Part shown: positions 43,850 through 53,562 of the stretch, piece after piece | Numbering within the stretch: position 1 is the first letter of the stretch | Layout: every line of letters starts with the position of its first letter | From: Gordonia hydrophobica NBRC 16057 | Lineage (GTDB): Bacteria; Actinomycetota; Actinomycetes; Mycobacteriales; Mycobacteriaceae | Length of the DNA stretch: 64,000 bases | Assembly (NCBI RefSeq): GCF_001592365.1 | Contig: NZ_BCWU01000001.1 | Location: forward strand, 186,001-250,000 | Direction of reading: 5' to 3' | The notes under the pieces: generated by a model | Database searches by the model: none | What the model was told of the DNA's origin: nothing | What the model saw: the letters and a program-made list of their open reading frames with translations, nothing else | Program-made: the position numbers and the translations under genes

Positions 43850-44479
43850 TCAGGTGCCGTGTTGGGTGAGCCAGTTCAGGAGTTGTCGGGTCTCGCGCCA
43901 ATGGACGCGGACGCGGTCGACGAGCTCGGGCGTGTGGATCACCTCGTCGAACCCGTAGTCGCGGCTCACGGTCATCGACCGGTGACGTAGGAGTTCGATC
44001 CGCGGGTGGTCCTTGGCCCACCCGCGCGGCGCGGTCTTGAGTCGATTGCCGCCGATCTCCCAGCCTTTGCGCCTCAGTGTGGCCAGGATGCGTTCGAGCT
44101 CGGCTCCGTGGAGATCGTCGTCGATCGCCCGGCGGAATCGCGCCAGCCGTTCGGAGTCCGCGTCGTAGAAGCCTGCGCCGACGCGAAAACCGGGTGCGCC
44201 GATCTGTACGTAGTAGCCGGTCGCCGGACCGACGGCCACGAATGCGCCCTGATGCGTCTTGTACGGGGTCTTGTCCTTCGAGAAACGAACGTCCCGGTAC
44301 GGACGGAAGATCTTCGCCTCCCCGAACTCGTCGGCGAGCTCACCGGTCAGCGCGGTCATCGGCGCCGCGACGCTGTCGCGGTACATACCCTTGTGCGCCT
44401 CCCAGAAGACCTTGCTGTTATCGATCTCGAGATCGTCGTAGAAGTCGAGGGCGGCCTCGGGAAATCCGGTGAAGCTCAT
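43850..44479 (-). CDS. DUF2461-family protein
   Basis: 209-aa protein of the DUF2461 family: F-P-E-A-A-L-D-F-Y-D-D-L at the start, N-S-K-V-F-W-E-A-H-K, F-R-P-Y-R-D-V-R-F-S-K-D-K-T-P-Y-K-T-H and Y-Y-V-Q-I-G. The family is widespread but of unknown function. Confidence 0.85.
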   Translation of the reverse strand: MSFTGFPEAALDFYDDLEIDNSKVFWEAHKGMYRDSVAAPMTALTGELADEFGEAKIFRPYRDVRFSKDKTPYKTHQGAFVAVGPATGYYVQIGAPGFRVGAGFYDADSERLARFRRAIDDDLHGAELERILATLRRKGWEIGGNRLKTAPRGWAKDHPRIELLRHRSMTVSRDYGFDEVIHTPELVDRVRVHWRETRQLLNWLTQHGT

Positions 44480-44612
44480 GGTCTCGACCCTACTGGGAGG
44501 CGTCGGGACGCCTGCTGCGTCGGGGCGGGACGCTCACCCATCGCGACTGTCGTAGGCGCGTCGTAGAGTGCGGTTGTCGCCCCGATCGGGCGGCAACATC
44601 GAAAGGATCGGT

Positions 44613-45050
44613 ATGGGCACGGTCAACCTCAGCAAGCAGCATCCCGAACAGTACAAACTCCTGGCCGGGCTCGATGCCTCGGTCGCCGCAGCGCTTGCTG
44701 CGGCGGAACTGGATCCACTCCTCGTCGAACTGGTCAAGATCCGCGTCTCGCAACTCAACGGCTGTGCGTTCTGCCTGCGGATGCACACGCGCGATGCGAT
44801 CGCGAAGGGCGAGACCGCCGACCGGCTCGCGGTGATCGCGGCGTGGTGGGAGTCGCAGTACTTCTCCGATCAGGAGAAGGCGGCGCTGGCACTCGCAGAG
44901 AATGTGACGGAACTGCCGGTGCACGACGACCATGACACCGTGGACGACGCCCTCACCGCAGAGCAGGTCTCCGCCGTCAGCTGGTTGGTCATCGTGATGA
45001 ACGCGTGGAACCGGGTCGCCATCCGCAGCCACTACCCCGTGGCGCCGTAG
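44613..45050 (+). CDS. AhpD-like alkylhydroperoxidase / carboxymuconolactone decarboxylase family protein
   Basis: 145-aa all-helical protein with the redox C-x2-C in N-G-C-A-F-C-L-R-M-H-T (about residues 50-60) that gives peroxidase activity in AhpD. ATG 44613 is chosen because it is preceded by AAGGA and by no coding-like sequence. Confidence 0.85.
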   Translation: MGTVNLSKQHPEQYKLLAGLDASVAAALAAAELDPLLVELVKIRVSQLNGCAFCLRMHTRDAIAKGETADRLAVIAAWWESQYFSDQEKAALALAENVTELPVHDDHDTVDDALTAEQVSAVSWLVIVMNAWNRVAIRSHYPVAP

Positions 45051-45102
45051 CGACCGCTGTCACCGGGCGCTGACGACGCTGTTCTGGTCGCGTACGCCGA
45101 CG

Positions 45103-45138
45103 TGCGAGGAGTCCATCTGATACGACGGACTCCTCGCA
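45103..45138. terminator. Bidirectional terminator hairpin
   Basis: TGCGAGGAGTCC and its exact complement around a 12-nt loop, between the convergent AhpD-like and fmdA genes. Confidence 0.8.
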
Positions 45139-45165
45139 CAGTCGCGCCCGACCTGTCGGCCGGAA

Positions 45166-46422
45166 CTATCGGGATGCGTGCGGTGCGCCGATGCCCGGAT
45201 CGATCTGGGTCGGTCCGTCCTTGCCCGGTGTCACGTCGAAATCGAAGATCGACGTCGGGATGTAGACCGTCGCGCACGAGTTCGGGATGTCGACAACGCC
45301 GGAGAACCGGCCCTCGATCGGCGCGGCGCCGAGCAGCAGGAACGCCTGTTCCGGGCTGTACCCGAACTTCGACAGGTACTCGATGGCATGCAGGCAGGCC
45401 CGCTGGTACGCGAGGTGCGAATCCAGATACCGCTGCTCGCCGTCGAGGGTCACCGACGTTCCGGAGAACGCGACGAACTGTTCGTAGCGGGGACCCACGT
45501 CGCCGCCCGGCAGGAAGATGGCGTTCTCCTTCACGCCGTACGTCTCCATGCCGCCCTCGATGATGTCGACGTGCAGATCGATGAACCCGCCCATCTCGAT
45601 GCCGCCGCAGAAGGTGATCTCACCGTCGCCCTGACTGAAGTGCAGATCGCCCACCGAGAGGTTGGCGCCGTCGACGTACACCGGATAGAACACGCGTGTT
45701 CCGCGCGTCAGGTTTTTGATGTCCTGGTTGCCGCCGTTCTCACGTGGCGGCGCAGTCCGGGCGGCTTCGGCGGCCGCCGAGGTGAACGCGTCGCCGGTCA
45801 ACCCGCCGAGAATGGCGAACTCCGGCTCCGGCGGCAGTGCCAGCGGCGGCACCCGATCCGGATCGGTCGCGATCAGTGCGGCCTCGCGAGTGTTCCACTT
45901 GCCCAACAGTTCCTTCGACGGCGCCGTGCCCATCAGACCGGGATGGATCATGCCGGTGAAGCTGACGTGCGGCACATGCCGTGAGGTCGCGGTGTGCCCG
46001 TGGAAGTCCCAGACGGCCTTGTACGCGTCCGGGAACTGATCGGTGAGGAAGCTGCCGCCGTTGTCTTTGGCGAAGATGCCGGTGTAGCCCCAGCCCTGAC
46101 CCGCGAGCGGGCCGTTGTGCTCCTGCGGGATCGGCCCCACGTCGACGATGTCGACGATCAACAGGTCGCCCGGCTTCGCGCCATCGACGGCGAACGGACC
46201 CGAGAGCGTGTGGACGGTCTTCAATGGGGCGTCGAGGATGTCCTCGGCGGAGTCGTCGTTGTGGATCTCGCCGTCGAACCATTCGCGGCAGTCGACTCGG
46301 AAGGTGTCGCCCGGCTTCACCGTGACAGCGGGCGGGATTGCGTAGTGCCACCGATTGTGGCCGAGAATCTCCTGGTCAACGAATTTCTTCGTCGAATCGA
46401 GTGGGAATACGAGCTCAGGCAT
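45166..46422 (-). CDS. fmdA: Formamidase/acetamidase
   Basis: 418-aa amidase of the FmdA/AmdA family that hydrolyses formamide (or acetamide) to ammonia and the acid. Family hallmarks include H-N-R-W-H-Y-A-I, T-F-R-V-D-C-R-E-W, W-D-F-H-G-H-T-A-T-S-R-H-V-P-H, V-D-G-A-N-L-S-V-G-D-L-H-F-S-Q-G-D-G-E and a late N-S-C-A-T-V-Y-I-P. The protein is cytoplasmic. It is followed by fmdB-like and sits 500 bp from the formate dehydrogenase operon, so the formate it makes can be oxidised. Confidence 0.95.
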   Translation of the reverse strand: MPELVFPLDSTKKFVDQEILGHNRWHYAIPPAVTVKPGDTFRVDCREWFDGEIHNDDSAEDILDAPLKTVHTLSGPFAVDGAKPGDLLIVDIVDVGPIPQEHNGPLAGQGWGYTGIFAKDNGGSFLTDQFPDAYKAVWDFHGHTATSRHVPHVSFTGMIHPGLMGTAPSKELLGKWNTREAALIATDPDRVPPLALPPEPEFAILGGLTGDAFTSAAAEAARTAPPRENGGNQDIKNLTRGTRVFYPVYVDGANLSVGDLHFSQGDGEITFCGGIEMGGFIDLHVDIIEGGMETYGVKENAIFLPGGDVGPRYEQFVAFSGTSVTLDGEQRYLDSHLAYQRACLHAIEYLSKFGYSPEQAFLLLGAAPIEGRFSGVVDIPNSCATVYIPTSIFDFDVTPGKDGPTQIDPGIGAPHASR

Positions 46423-46477
46423 GGCACGGATCCTTTCGGTCTTCGGGAGAAAATCGAACCGGCATGGCGCCGGTCGT

Positions 46478-46756
46478 CTAGGGGCGCGGCAACGTGGCGT
46501 GCAGCGGGTTGGCCGAAACCGGTGTGCCACGACGGGATCCGGCGGGGACACGGTCGACGACGGCGGGCGTCTCGGCGGTCGATCTCGTGGAATCCAAGAG
46601 GGCCATCGCGCTGCCCCCTCGGCCGAGTGCGGGCGAGGAGACTCCGCGTCGGGCGGATGCGCCGCACGTGCACGACGCTGAGTCGGGGACGTCGGCCATC
46701 GAGTAGCGAGCCTCGAACGGGCCGCAGTCGGTGCACTGGAATCGATAGACGGGCAT
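46478..46756 (-). CDS. fmdB: FmdB-type zinc ribbon protein
   Basis: 92-aa protein beginning MPVYRFQCTDCG; two CxxC-like pairs (C8-x2-C11 and C-T-C-G) give a zinc ribbon of the FmdB/putative regulatory type. The C-terminus is low complexity. ATG 46756 is where the family starts. It is upstream of fmdA in the same direction and divergent from fdhA across 145 bp, so it is well placed to be co-regulated with both. Confidence 0.85.
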   Translation of the reverse strand: MPVYRFQCTDCGPFEARYSMADVPDSASCTCGASARRGVSSPALGRGGSAMALLDSTRSTAETPAVVDRVPAGSRRGTPVSANPLHATLPRP

Positions 46757-46901
46757 GGGGTTGATCCAGACCTCTCTCGACGCGCCCGGGAGACGGCGCG
46801 CAGTGACTCGGACCATACCGATCTCAGAGGGTTTCCTCAGTCGAATCGCAGGACCGTCGAAGCGGCGCAGGGGCCGACGTCGGGGGATAGGATCAGTCAC
46901 C

Positions 46902-49900
46902 ATGGGAAGGTTCAGTCCGCTCGAGTGGCCGGTGGTGCGTCAGCTCCGTTCCGGTGACCGACTCGGACGAGGACCGGCCGTCGAATCTCCCAAGACCAAG
47001 GCGATGCAGGCCCGCACCACCACCGCCGATCGCGTGGTGCAGAGCGTGTGCCCGTTCTGTGCCGTCGGATGCGGCCAGAAGGTCTTCGTGACCGACGAGC
47101 GCGTCACCCAGATCGAAGGGGATCCCGACTCGCCGATCTCGCGCGGGCGGTTGTGCCCGAAGGGCGCGTCGAGCGAGCAACTCGTCAACAGTCCACTGCG
47201 GCAGACCACAGTTCGCTACCGCGCGCCGTATGCGACGCAGTGGCAGGACCTCGACCGCGACACCGCGATCGACATGATCGCGGACCGCTTCGTGAAGGCC
47301 CGGCGCGACCACTGGCAGGACGTCGACGCGCAGGGGAGACGGGTCCGCAGAACGATGGGCATCGCCTCGCTCGGCGGGGCGACGCTCGACAACGAAGAGA
47401 ACTACCTGATCAAGAAGCTCTTCACCGCGGCGGGCGCCATTCAGATCGAGAACCAGGCGCGCATATGACACTCCGCCACGGTTCCCGGTCTGGGAGTCTC
47501 CTTTGGCCGCGGCGGTGCCACACAGTCCCTCCAGGACATGGCCAACGCGGATTGCATCGTCCTGATGGGCGGCAACATGGCGGAAGCGCACCCCGTCGGA
47601 TTCCAGTGGGTCGCTGAAGCCAAGGCGCGGGGCGCTCGCGTCATCCACGTGGATCCGCGATTCACTCGGACGTCTGCGGTGGTCGACAAGCACATCGCCA
47701 TCCGGGCGGGTTCGGACATCGTGCTGCTCGGCGGACTGATCAACTACATGATCACCCACGACCGCTACTTCCACGAGTACGTCACCGCGTACACCAACGC
47801 GGCGACACTGGTCGACGACGCCTTCCGCGACCCCGACGACCTCGACGGATTGTTCTCCGGCTTCGACGAGACCACCGGCATCTACGACCCCAGCACCTGG
47901 CAGTACCTCGAGGGCGCCGACGGTCCGCTCCGCGACGTCACCCTGCAGGACTCGCGGACGGTCTTCCAGATCCTCAAGCGGCACTACGCCCGGTACACGC
48001 CGGAGATGGTCGCGCAGATGTGCGGCATCGCCGAAGCAGAGTTCGAGTATCTGGCGAGGGCACTGGCAGACAACTCCGGAGCCGAGCGGACCGGTTGCTT
48101 CGGGTACGCGACCGGATGGACCCAGCACACCATGGGCGCGCAGGTGATTCGCACCGCGAGCGTGCTGCAACTACTGCTCGGCAACGTGGGCCGCCCCGGC
48201 GGCGGGATCATGGCGCTGCGCGGCCATGCGAGCATCCAGGGCTGCACCGACATCCCGACGTTGTTCGACCTGCTGCCCGGCTATCTGCCGATGCCGTCCG
48301 CGGGCAAGCACGACACCTTCGCCGACTATCTCGCGGCCGTTCGGCCGACCTCCCGCAAGGGCTACTGGGAGTACGCGGAGGAGTACACCGTCAGCCTGCT
48401 CAAGGCGTGGTGGGGCGACGCCGCGACGGCCGAGAACGACTGGTGCTACGACTATCTGCCGCGGCTGACGGGACCGGCGGGCACCTATCAGACGGTCGTC
48501 GAGATGCTGGAGGGCAACGTCGACGGCTACTTCATCGTCGGCCAGAACCCGGCCGTCGGCTCTGCCAATGCGCGGCAGCAGCGGATGGCGATGTCGAAGC
48601 TGAAGTGGCTCGTCGTACGCGATCTGAACATGATCGAATCGGCCACCTGGTGGAAGGAGGGACCGGAGATCGAGTCGGGCGAGCTGAAGACCGAGGACAT
48701 CGCCACGGAGGTCTTCTTCCTGCCCGCCGCCACCCACGTCGAGAAGGCCGGCTCGTTCACCCAGACTCAGCGGATGCTGCAATGGCGTCACCAGGCCGTT
48801 GCGCCGCTGGGCGACGCGCAGAGCGAGCTGGACTTCTATCACGACCTCGGCTGCCGGATCCGGGAACGGCTCGCCGACTCCACCGATCCGCGTGACAAGC
48901 CGCTGCTGGAGATGACGTGGGACTACCCGCGGAACGATCACGGCGACATCGATCCGGAAGCGGTGCTCGCTGAGATCAACGGCCGCTACGTGAGCGGGCC
49001 GCAGGCGGGAGAACCGCTGGACTCGTACATGCAGCTGCGGGCCGACGGGTCGACGATCGCGGGCTGCTGGATCTACACCGGGGTGTACGCAGGCGGCGTG
49101 AACAAGTCCGCGCGACGGGTCCCACAGGGCGGTGACGGCGTGACCCAGAGCGAGTGGGGTTGGGTGTGGCCGTCGGACCGTCGGATCCTGTACAACCGGG
49201 CGTCCGCCGATCCGCAGGGCAAGCCGTGGAGCGAGCGCAAGAAGTACGTGTGGTGGGACGCCGAGGCCGGGCGCTGGACGGGCGACGACATCCCCGACTT
49301 CCCCGTCGACCGTGCGCCCGGCAGTGTGCCCGCGCCCGGTGCGGTCGGCGCCGATGCGATCGGCGGTGACGACCCCTTCATCATGAAGCCGGACGGCAAG
49401 GGCTGGCTGTTCGCGCCGTCGGGGCTGGTCGACGGCCCGCTGCCGACGCACTACGAGGCGCAGGAGTCGCCGGTCCGCAACGCGCTGTACCCGGCGCAGC
49501 AGCAGTCGCCGACGAGGCTGACGATCGCGCGAACGGACAATCTGGGTGCGCCCAGCGCAGGCGAACCGGGCGTCGACGTCTACCCGTACGTGTTCACCAC
49601 CTACCGCCTCACCGAGCACCACACCGCGGGCGGCATGAGCCGGTGGTCCCCGTACCTGTCGGAGTTGCAGCCGGAGATGTTCTGCGAGGTCTCGCCGGAG
49701 CTCGCCGCGGAATGCGGACTGGAGAACGAGGGCTGGGCGACGATCGTCTCGCCGCGCGCGGCGATCGAGGCGCGGGTGCTCGTCACCGATCGGATGAAGC
49801 CGCTGGAGATCAACGGCAGAACGGTCCACCAGGTGGGTCTGCCGTATCACTGGGGGCAGGGCAGCGACGCGGTGGTCGCGGGCGATGCGGCCAACGATCT

Positions 49901-50180
49901 CGTCGGTGTCGCGATGGAGCCCAACGTGTTCATCCAGGAGTCGAAGGTCGGCTCGTGCGCGATGATCGCGGGTCGACGACCGCGCGGCGCGGCGCTGACC
50001 GATCTGGTGAACGACTATCAACGTCGTGCCGGGGCTACCGTCGAGACAGACATGCCGAATCGCGAACCGCCCGAGGACCGCGATGTTCCTGGGCGCGAAG
50101 CGTTCAGCGAACCGCCCGAGGACCGCGATGTTCCTGGGCGCGAAGCGTTCAGCGAACCGCCAACGGACGAGGAGGATTGA
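46902..50180 (+). CDS. fdhA: Formate dehydrogenase catalytic subunit, selenocysteine-containing
   Basis: 1092-aa molybdopterin oxidoreductase converting formate to CO2. The [4Fe-4S] site is C50, C53, C57 and C85. Codon 189 is TGA (47466-47468) in the context R-I-U-H-S-A-T-V, the place where E. coli FdhF and FdhG have selenocysteine ligating molybdenum; the reading frame continues for 903 more codons. A SECIS-like loop follows. Automatic callers would split it into 46902-47468 and 47538-50180. No twin-arginine signal is visible. The C-terminus carries a 15-residue tandem repeat (50064-50153). ATG 46902 has GGGGGAT upstream. It overlaps fdhB by TGATG. Confidence 0.95.
47466..47500 (+). promoter_or_regulatory. 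Bacterial SECIS element and UGA(Sec) codon
   Basis: TGA is followed after 18 nt by GGTCT (47487-47491), flanked by TCCC and GGGA, forming a four-pair stem. In E. coli fdhF the SelB-binding loop GGUCU also begins 18 nt after UGA. SelB bound here should deliver Sec-tRNA to the ribosome. Confidence 0.9.
50064..50153 (+). repeat. 45-bp tandem duplication at the 3' end of fdhA
   Basis: Two identical 45-bp units followed by the first eight bases of a third. They encode two copies of EPPEDRDVPGREAFS in the hydrophilic C-terminal tail. Confidence 0.9.
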
Positions 50181-51214
50181 TGGGCCAGTTGTCCGGACCG
50201 AGTGATCCGAGCGCCGACGCCGGGTGGCACATCCACGAGGATCGGCGCGGTTTCTTCACCGACACGTCGATCTGCATCGGCTGCAAGGCGTGCGAGGTGG
50301 CCTGCAAGGAGTGGAACCAGAATCCGCGCGACGGCGATCTGGAGTTCACCGGCATGTCGTACGACAACTCGGTGTCGTTGGGCGCCAGCACGTGGCGGCA
50401 CGTCGCCTTCATCGAGCAGGATGCGGACCGGATCACGCAGGCGCGGGAGTCCGGAGCCGAACTGGTCTCGTTGGGGATGCCGAAGTGGCGCGACGGTGAT
50501 GACGACGGGGATGACGGCGGCGGTGATGCCGGCGACGGGGAGGCACCCGACCTGACACCGCCCGACACGCCGGAGTTCCGCTGGCTGATGTCGTCGGACG
50601 TCTGCAAGCACTGCACGCATGCGGGATGTCTGGACGTGTGCCCGACCGGTGCCATGATGCGGACCGAATTCGGCACCGTCGTGGTGCAGGCGGACATCTG
50701 CAACGGGTGCGGTACGTGTGTGGCCGGCTGCCCGTTCGGCGTGGTGGAGCGCCGCAGCGACGGCACCGTCGCACCGACGACGCGCGAGGGCGACCGTAAG
50801 GGCGAGCAGCCGGAGATCCCGAATCGGGGCGTCGCCCAGAAGTGCACCCTCTGCTACGACCGCCTGCGCGACGGCCAGACCCCCGCGTGCGCACAGACGT
50901 GTCCGACGACGTCGATCTCGTTCGGCACGCGCGACGACATGGTCGAGAAGGCGCGTGACCGTGTGGCTCAGCTGCACGCCGAAGGGATGACCGAGGCGCG
51001 ACTCTACGGTGCGAACGAGAACGACGGCGTCGGCGGCACCGGCTCGGTGTTCCTGCTGCTCGACGAGCCGGAGGTGTACGGGCTGCCGCCCGACCCGCGG
51101 GTACCGACTGCGGATCTGCCGAGCATGTATCGGCGAGCGGGTGTGGCCGTCGCCGGGATGCTGGCTGCCACCGCGATGTCGTTCCTCAGCGCACGTCGGG
51201 GAGGCCGTCGGTGA
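50180..51214 (+). CDS. fdhB: Formate dehydrogenase iron-sulfur subunit
   Basis: 344-aa electron-transfer subunit with four cysteine clusters for [4Fe-4S] centres: C-I-G-C-K-A-C-E-V-A-C, C-K-H-C-T-H-A-G-C-L-D-V-C-P, C-N-G-C-G-T-C-V-A-G-C-P and C-T-L-C-Y-D-R...C-A-Q-T-C-P. An Asp/Gly-rich loop (about residues 110-130) is inserted between the first two. A hydrophobic stretch near the C-terminus (AGVAVAGMLAATAMSFL) is a likely membrane anchor. GGAGG precedes the start, which overlaps fdhA. Confidence 0.95.
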   Translation: MGQLSGPSDPSADAGWHIHEDRRGFFTDTSICIGCKACEVACKEWNQNPRDGDLEFTGMSYDNSVSLGASTWRHVAFIEQDADRITQARESGAELVSLGMPKWRDGDDDGDDGGGDAGDGEAPDLTPPDTPEFRWLMSSDVCKHCTHAGCLDVCPTGAMMRTEFGTVVVQADICNGCGTCVAGCPFGVVERRSDGTVAPTTREGDRKGEQPEIPNRGVAQKCTLCYDRLRDGQTPACAQTCPTTSISFGTRDDMVEKARDRVAQLHAEGMTEARLYGANENDGVGGTGSVFLLLDEPEVYGLPPDPRVPTADLPSMYRRAGVAVAGMLAATAMSFLSARRGGRR

Positions 51215-52302
51215 CGAGTTCGGACTTCGACCAGTTCCGGCCGGAACGACCTCCGCGACGCAAGGGCAAGGGACGCGGTCGTGGCCGTCGCGGCGCCGAC
51301 GACCTGATGGTGCCCCATGTCGAGGTGGAGCACTTGGACTCCCGGGGCTACTACGGTCACCCGGTGGTGAAGCCACCGCCGTGGGAGGAGGAAGTGGCCG
51401 CGTACCTGGTGCTCGGCGGCGTCGCGGGCGGATCGGGGCTGCTCGCCGCGGGCGCCCAGCTCACAGGGCGCTCCGTGTTGCGGCGCAACGCCCGACTGGC
51501 CGGTCTCGGCGCCGCGGGAGCCGGTGCGCTCGCGCTGGTGGCCGACCTCGGCAGACCCGAGCGGTTTCTCCACATGATGCGGACCTTCAAAGTCACGTCG
51601 CCGATGAGCGTCGGCTCGTGGATTCTGATGGGATACAGCGGACTCATCGGCGTGGCCGCGGCCGGCGAGGTCGATCGGATGCTGGGGGATCGTCTTCCGC
51701 TGGGCCCGCTGCGACCGATGCTGCGCGCGCTCGAGGGACCCGCCGGACTCGGCGCTGCGGTGTTCGGTGCGCCGCTCGCGGCGTACACGGCGGTGCTGCT
51801 CGGCGACACCGCGATGCCGACCTGGAACGCGATGCACCGCGATCTGCCGTTCGTCTTCGTCAGCTCGGCGAGCCTCGCTGCGGGCGGCCTCGCGCTGGTG
51901 ACGACTCCGGCGGTCGAGGCCGGACCCGCACGCAATCTCGCGGTCCTCGGCGTGATCGGCGACGTCGCGGCGATGCGGTTCCTGGAGTCTCGGATGGATC
52001 CGGTGGCGGCGGAACCGTTGCACCACGGGAAGCCGGGCACGCTCATGCGCGTGGCCGAGCGTCTCGCGGTCATCGGTGGTGTCGGAGCGCTGGTGAGCGG
52101 GGGTCGCGAAGGACGCGTCCGGCGTGCGCTCGCGGCGGTGTCGGGCGCGGCGCTGGTCGCGGCGTCGGCCTGTACCCGGTTCGGCGTCTTCTACGCGGGG
52201 ATCGACTCCGCGAGCGATCCCCGCTACACGATCGAACCGCAGAAGCGGCGGCTGGCGGCTCGCCGCGCCGCAGGCATCACCGACGACTCGATCACGGGCT
52301 GA
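51211..52302 (+). CDS. NrfD-like membrane subunit of formate dehydrogenase
   Basis: 363-aa integral membrane protein with about eight hydrophobic segments after a basic, Arg/Lys-rich N-terminus. The pattern V-A-D-L-G-R-P-E-R-F-L-H-M-M and M-S-V-G-S-W is the NrfD/PsrC quinone-reducing family signature. It would pass electrons from FdhB to the quinone pool in place of a cytochrome b subunit. The GTG start overlaps fdhB by GTGA; the stop lies within the palindromic repeat copy 2. Confidence 0.85.
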   Translation: MTSSDFDQFRPERPPRRKGKGRGRGRRGADDLMVPHVEVEHLDSRGYYGHPVVKPPPWEEEVAAYLVLGGVAGGSGLLAAGAQLTGRSVLRRNARLAGLGAAGAGALALVADLGRPERFLHMMRTFKVTSPMSVGSWILMGYSGLIGVAAAGEVDRMLGDRLPLGPLRPMLRALEGPAGLGAAVFGAPLAAYTAVLLGDTAMPTWNAMHRDLPFVFVSSASLAAGGLALVTTPAVEAGPARNLAVLGVIGDVAAMRFLESRMDPVAAEPLHHGKPGTLMRVAERLAVIGGVGALVSGGREGRVRRALAAVSGAALVAASACTRFGVFYAGIDSASDPRYTIEPQKRRLAARRAAGITDDSITG

Positions 52303-52364
52303 AAACTGCTCGCTCAGCGCCCTCCGACGGCAATGTTCCGTCGGAAGCGCCTGAGCGGGCAGTT
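52301..52364. repeat. 64-bp palindromic dispersed repeat, copy 2
   Basis: Begins at the stop codon of the NrfD-like gene and matches 34031-34094. The left arm and the complement of the right arm agree at most positions (AACTGCTCGCTCA against AACTGCCCGCTCA). It lies between genes that converge on it from both sides and could end transcription of both fdh and selD. Confidence 0.75.
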
Positions 52365-52440
52365 CTCAGCTGTGGGGACGACCGTCACCGGGAATCAACC
52401 AGGCGTGCCTTGGCCCGCGGTGGTCGCGGCTCAGCGACCA

Positions 52441-53433
52441 CTACCGAATCGTCAGTGAGACCGGCCCTTCGGCGGCGACGGTGTGGCCGATGACGGGGTA
52501 CCCGGGGACCTCGCCGACGACCAGGAGGCCGCCGGAGGTCTGGGCGTCGGCGAGCATCAGCAGATCGTCTTCGTCGATTCCCGAACCGGACTCCAGGTGC
52601 GGCCGCACCCAGTCGAGGTTCCGACGCGTGCCGCCGGGGATGTACCCGTCGTCCAGCGTCTGGCGGGCGCCGTCGATCTCCGGAACCGCTGCGGCGTCGA
52701 TGACCGCGCTGACTCCGGAGGCCCGGCACATCTTGTACAGGTGGCCGAGCAGCCCGAACCCGGTGACGTCGGTGGCGGCCCGAGCGCCGCTCGCGAGTGC
52801 GGCGTCGGCGGCGTCGCGGTTCAGCGTCGTCATGGATGCGATCGCGGCGTCGAACCGTTCGCCGGTCAGCTTGTGTCGATTGTTCAGCAGGCCGACGCCG
52901 ATGGGCTTTGTGAGCGTCAGGGGCAGACCCGCTGCCGCGGCGTCGTTGCGCAGCAGTCGATCCGGATCGGCGATGCCGGTCACCGCCATCCCGTACTTGG
53001 GTTCCGGGTCGTCGATCGTGTGTCCGCCGATCACCGGGCAGCCCGCGCGGGTCCCGACGTCGAGGCCGCCGCGCAGCACTTCGGTCATCATCTCCATCGG
53101 GAGTTCGGCGCGCGGCCACCCGACGAGGTTGATCGCCACCACCGGGCGGCCGCCCATCGCGTAGATGTCCGACAACGCGTTGGCGGCGGCGATGGCGCCC
53201 CAGTCGTACGGCGAGTCGACGACGGGCGGGAAGAAGTCGGCGGTGGAGAGCACGGCCATTCCGTCGGCGATCCGGACCGCGGCCGCATCGTCGCCGTCGT
53301 CGAGTCCGACGAGGACGTCGGGGGAGGCCTGGCCGATCAGCCCGCGCACCGCCTCCTCGAGCTCACCCGCCGGGATCTTGCAGGAGCATCCGCCGCCGTG
53401 GGCGAAATCTGTCAGTCGCTTCACCTGTGTCAC
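52441..53433 (-). CDS. selD: Selenide, water dikinase (selenophosphate synthetase)
   Basis: 330-aa enzyme that makes selenophosphate from selenide and ATP. The N-terminal H-G-G-G-C-S-C-K-I-P has Cys at the position where some relatives carry selenocysteine, so synthesis does not itself need Sec. G-L-D-D-G-D-D-A-A-A-V and T-A-D-F-F-P-P-V-V are the metal and ATP sites. GTG 53433 is preferred (GTG 53439 possible); the longer frame would run through the tRNA-Sec gene on the other strand. It is divergent from tRNA-Sec and selA. Confidence 0.9.
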   Translation of the reverse strand: MTQVKRLTDFAHGGGCSCKIPAGELEEAVRGLIGQASPDVLVGLDDGDDAAAVRIADGMAVLSTADFFPPVVDSPYDWGAIAAANALSDIYAMGGRPVVAINLVGWPRAELPMEMMTEVLRGGLDVGTRAGCPVIGGHTIDDPEPKYGMAVTGIADPDRLLRNDAAAAGLPLTLTKPIGVGLLNNRHKLTGERFDAAIASMTTLNRDAADAALASGARAATDVTGFGLLGHLYKMCRASGVSAVIDAAAVPEIDGARQTLDDGYIPGGTRRNLDWVRPHLESGSGIDEDDLLMLADAQTSGGLLVVGEVPGYPVIGHTVAAEGPVSLTIR

Positions 53434-53466
53434 ACCCACCGACGATAGCCCGCTATGTTGGTGAGC

Positions 53467-53562
53467 GGAGGCGTCTGGGCACCTGGTGGGCTCCCCGGTC
53501 TTCAAAACCGGTGAGATCGAGTACCTCGGTCTGGCGGGTTCGATTCCCGTCCGTCTCCGCCA
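53467..53562 (+). tRNA. selC: tRNA-Sec (anticodon UCA)
   Basis: 96-nt tRNA with encoded CCA. The acceptor strand GGAGGCG pairs with CGTCTCC before the G discriminator and CCA. The anticodon TCA is at 53502-53504 in loop CTTCAAA, closed by CCGGT/ACCGG. A long variable arm (GAGATCGAGTACCTCG region) precedes GCGGGTTCGATTCCCG, the T arm. The size and UCA anticodon are specific to tRNA-Sec. Confidence 0.95.

Noticed and set aside
48171-50021. 616-codon minus-strand frame opposite fdhA
   Set aside because: Antisense shadow of the FDH catalytic domain, which is strongly supported.
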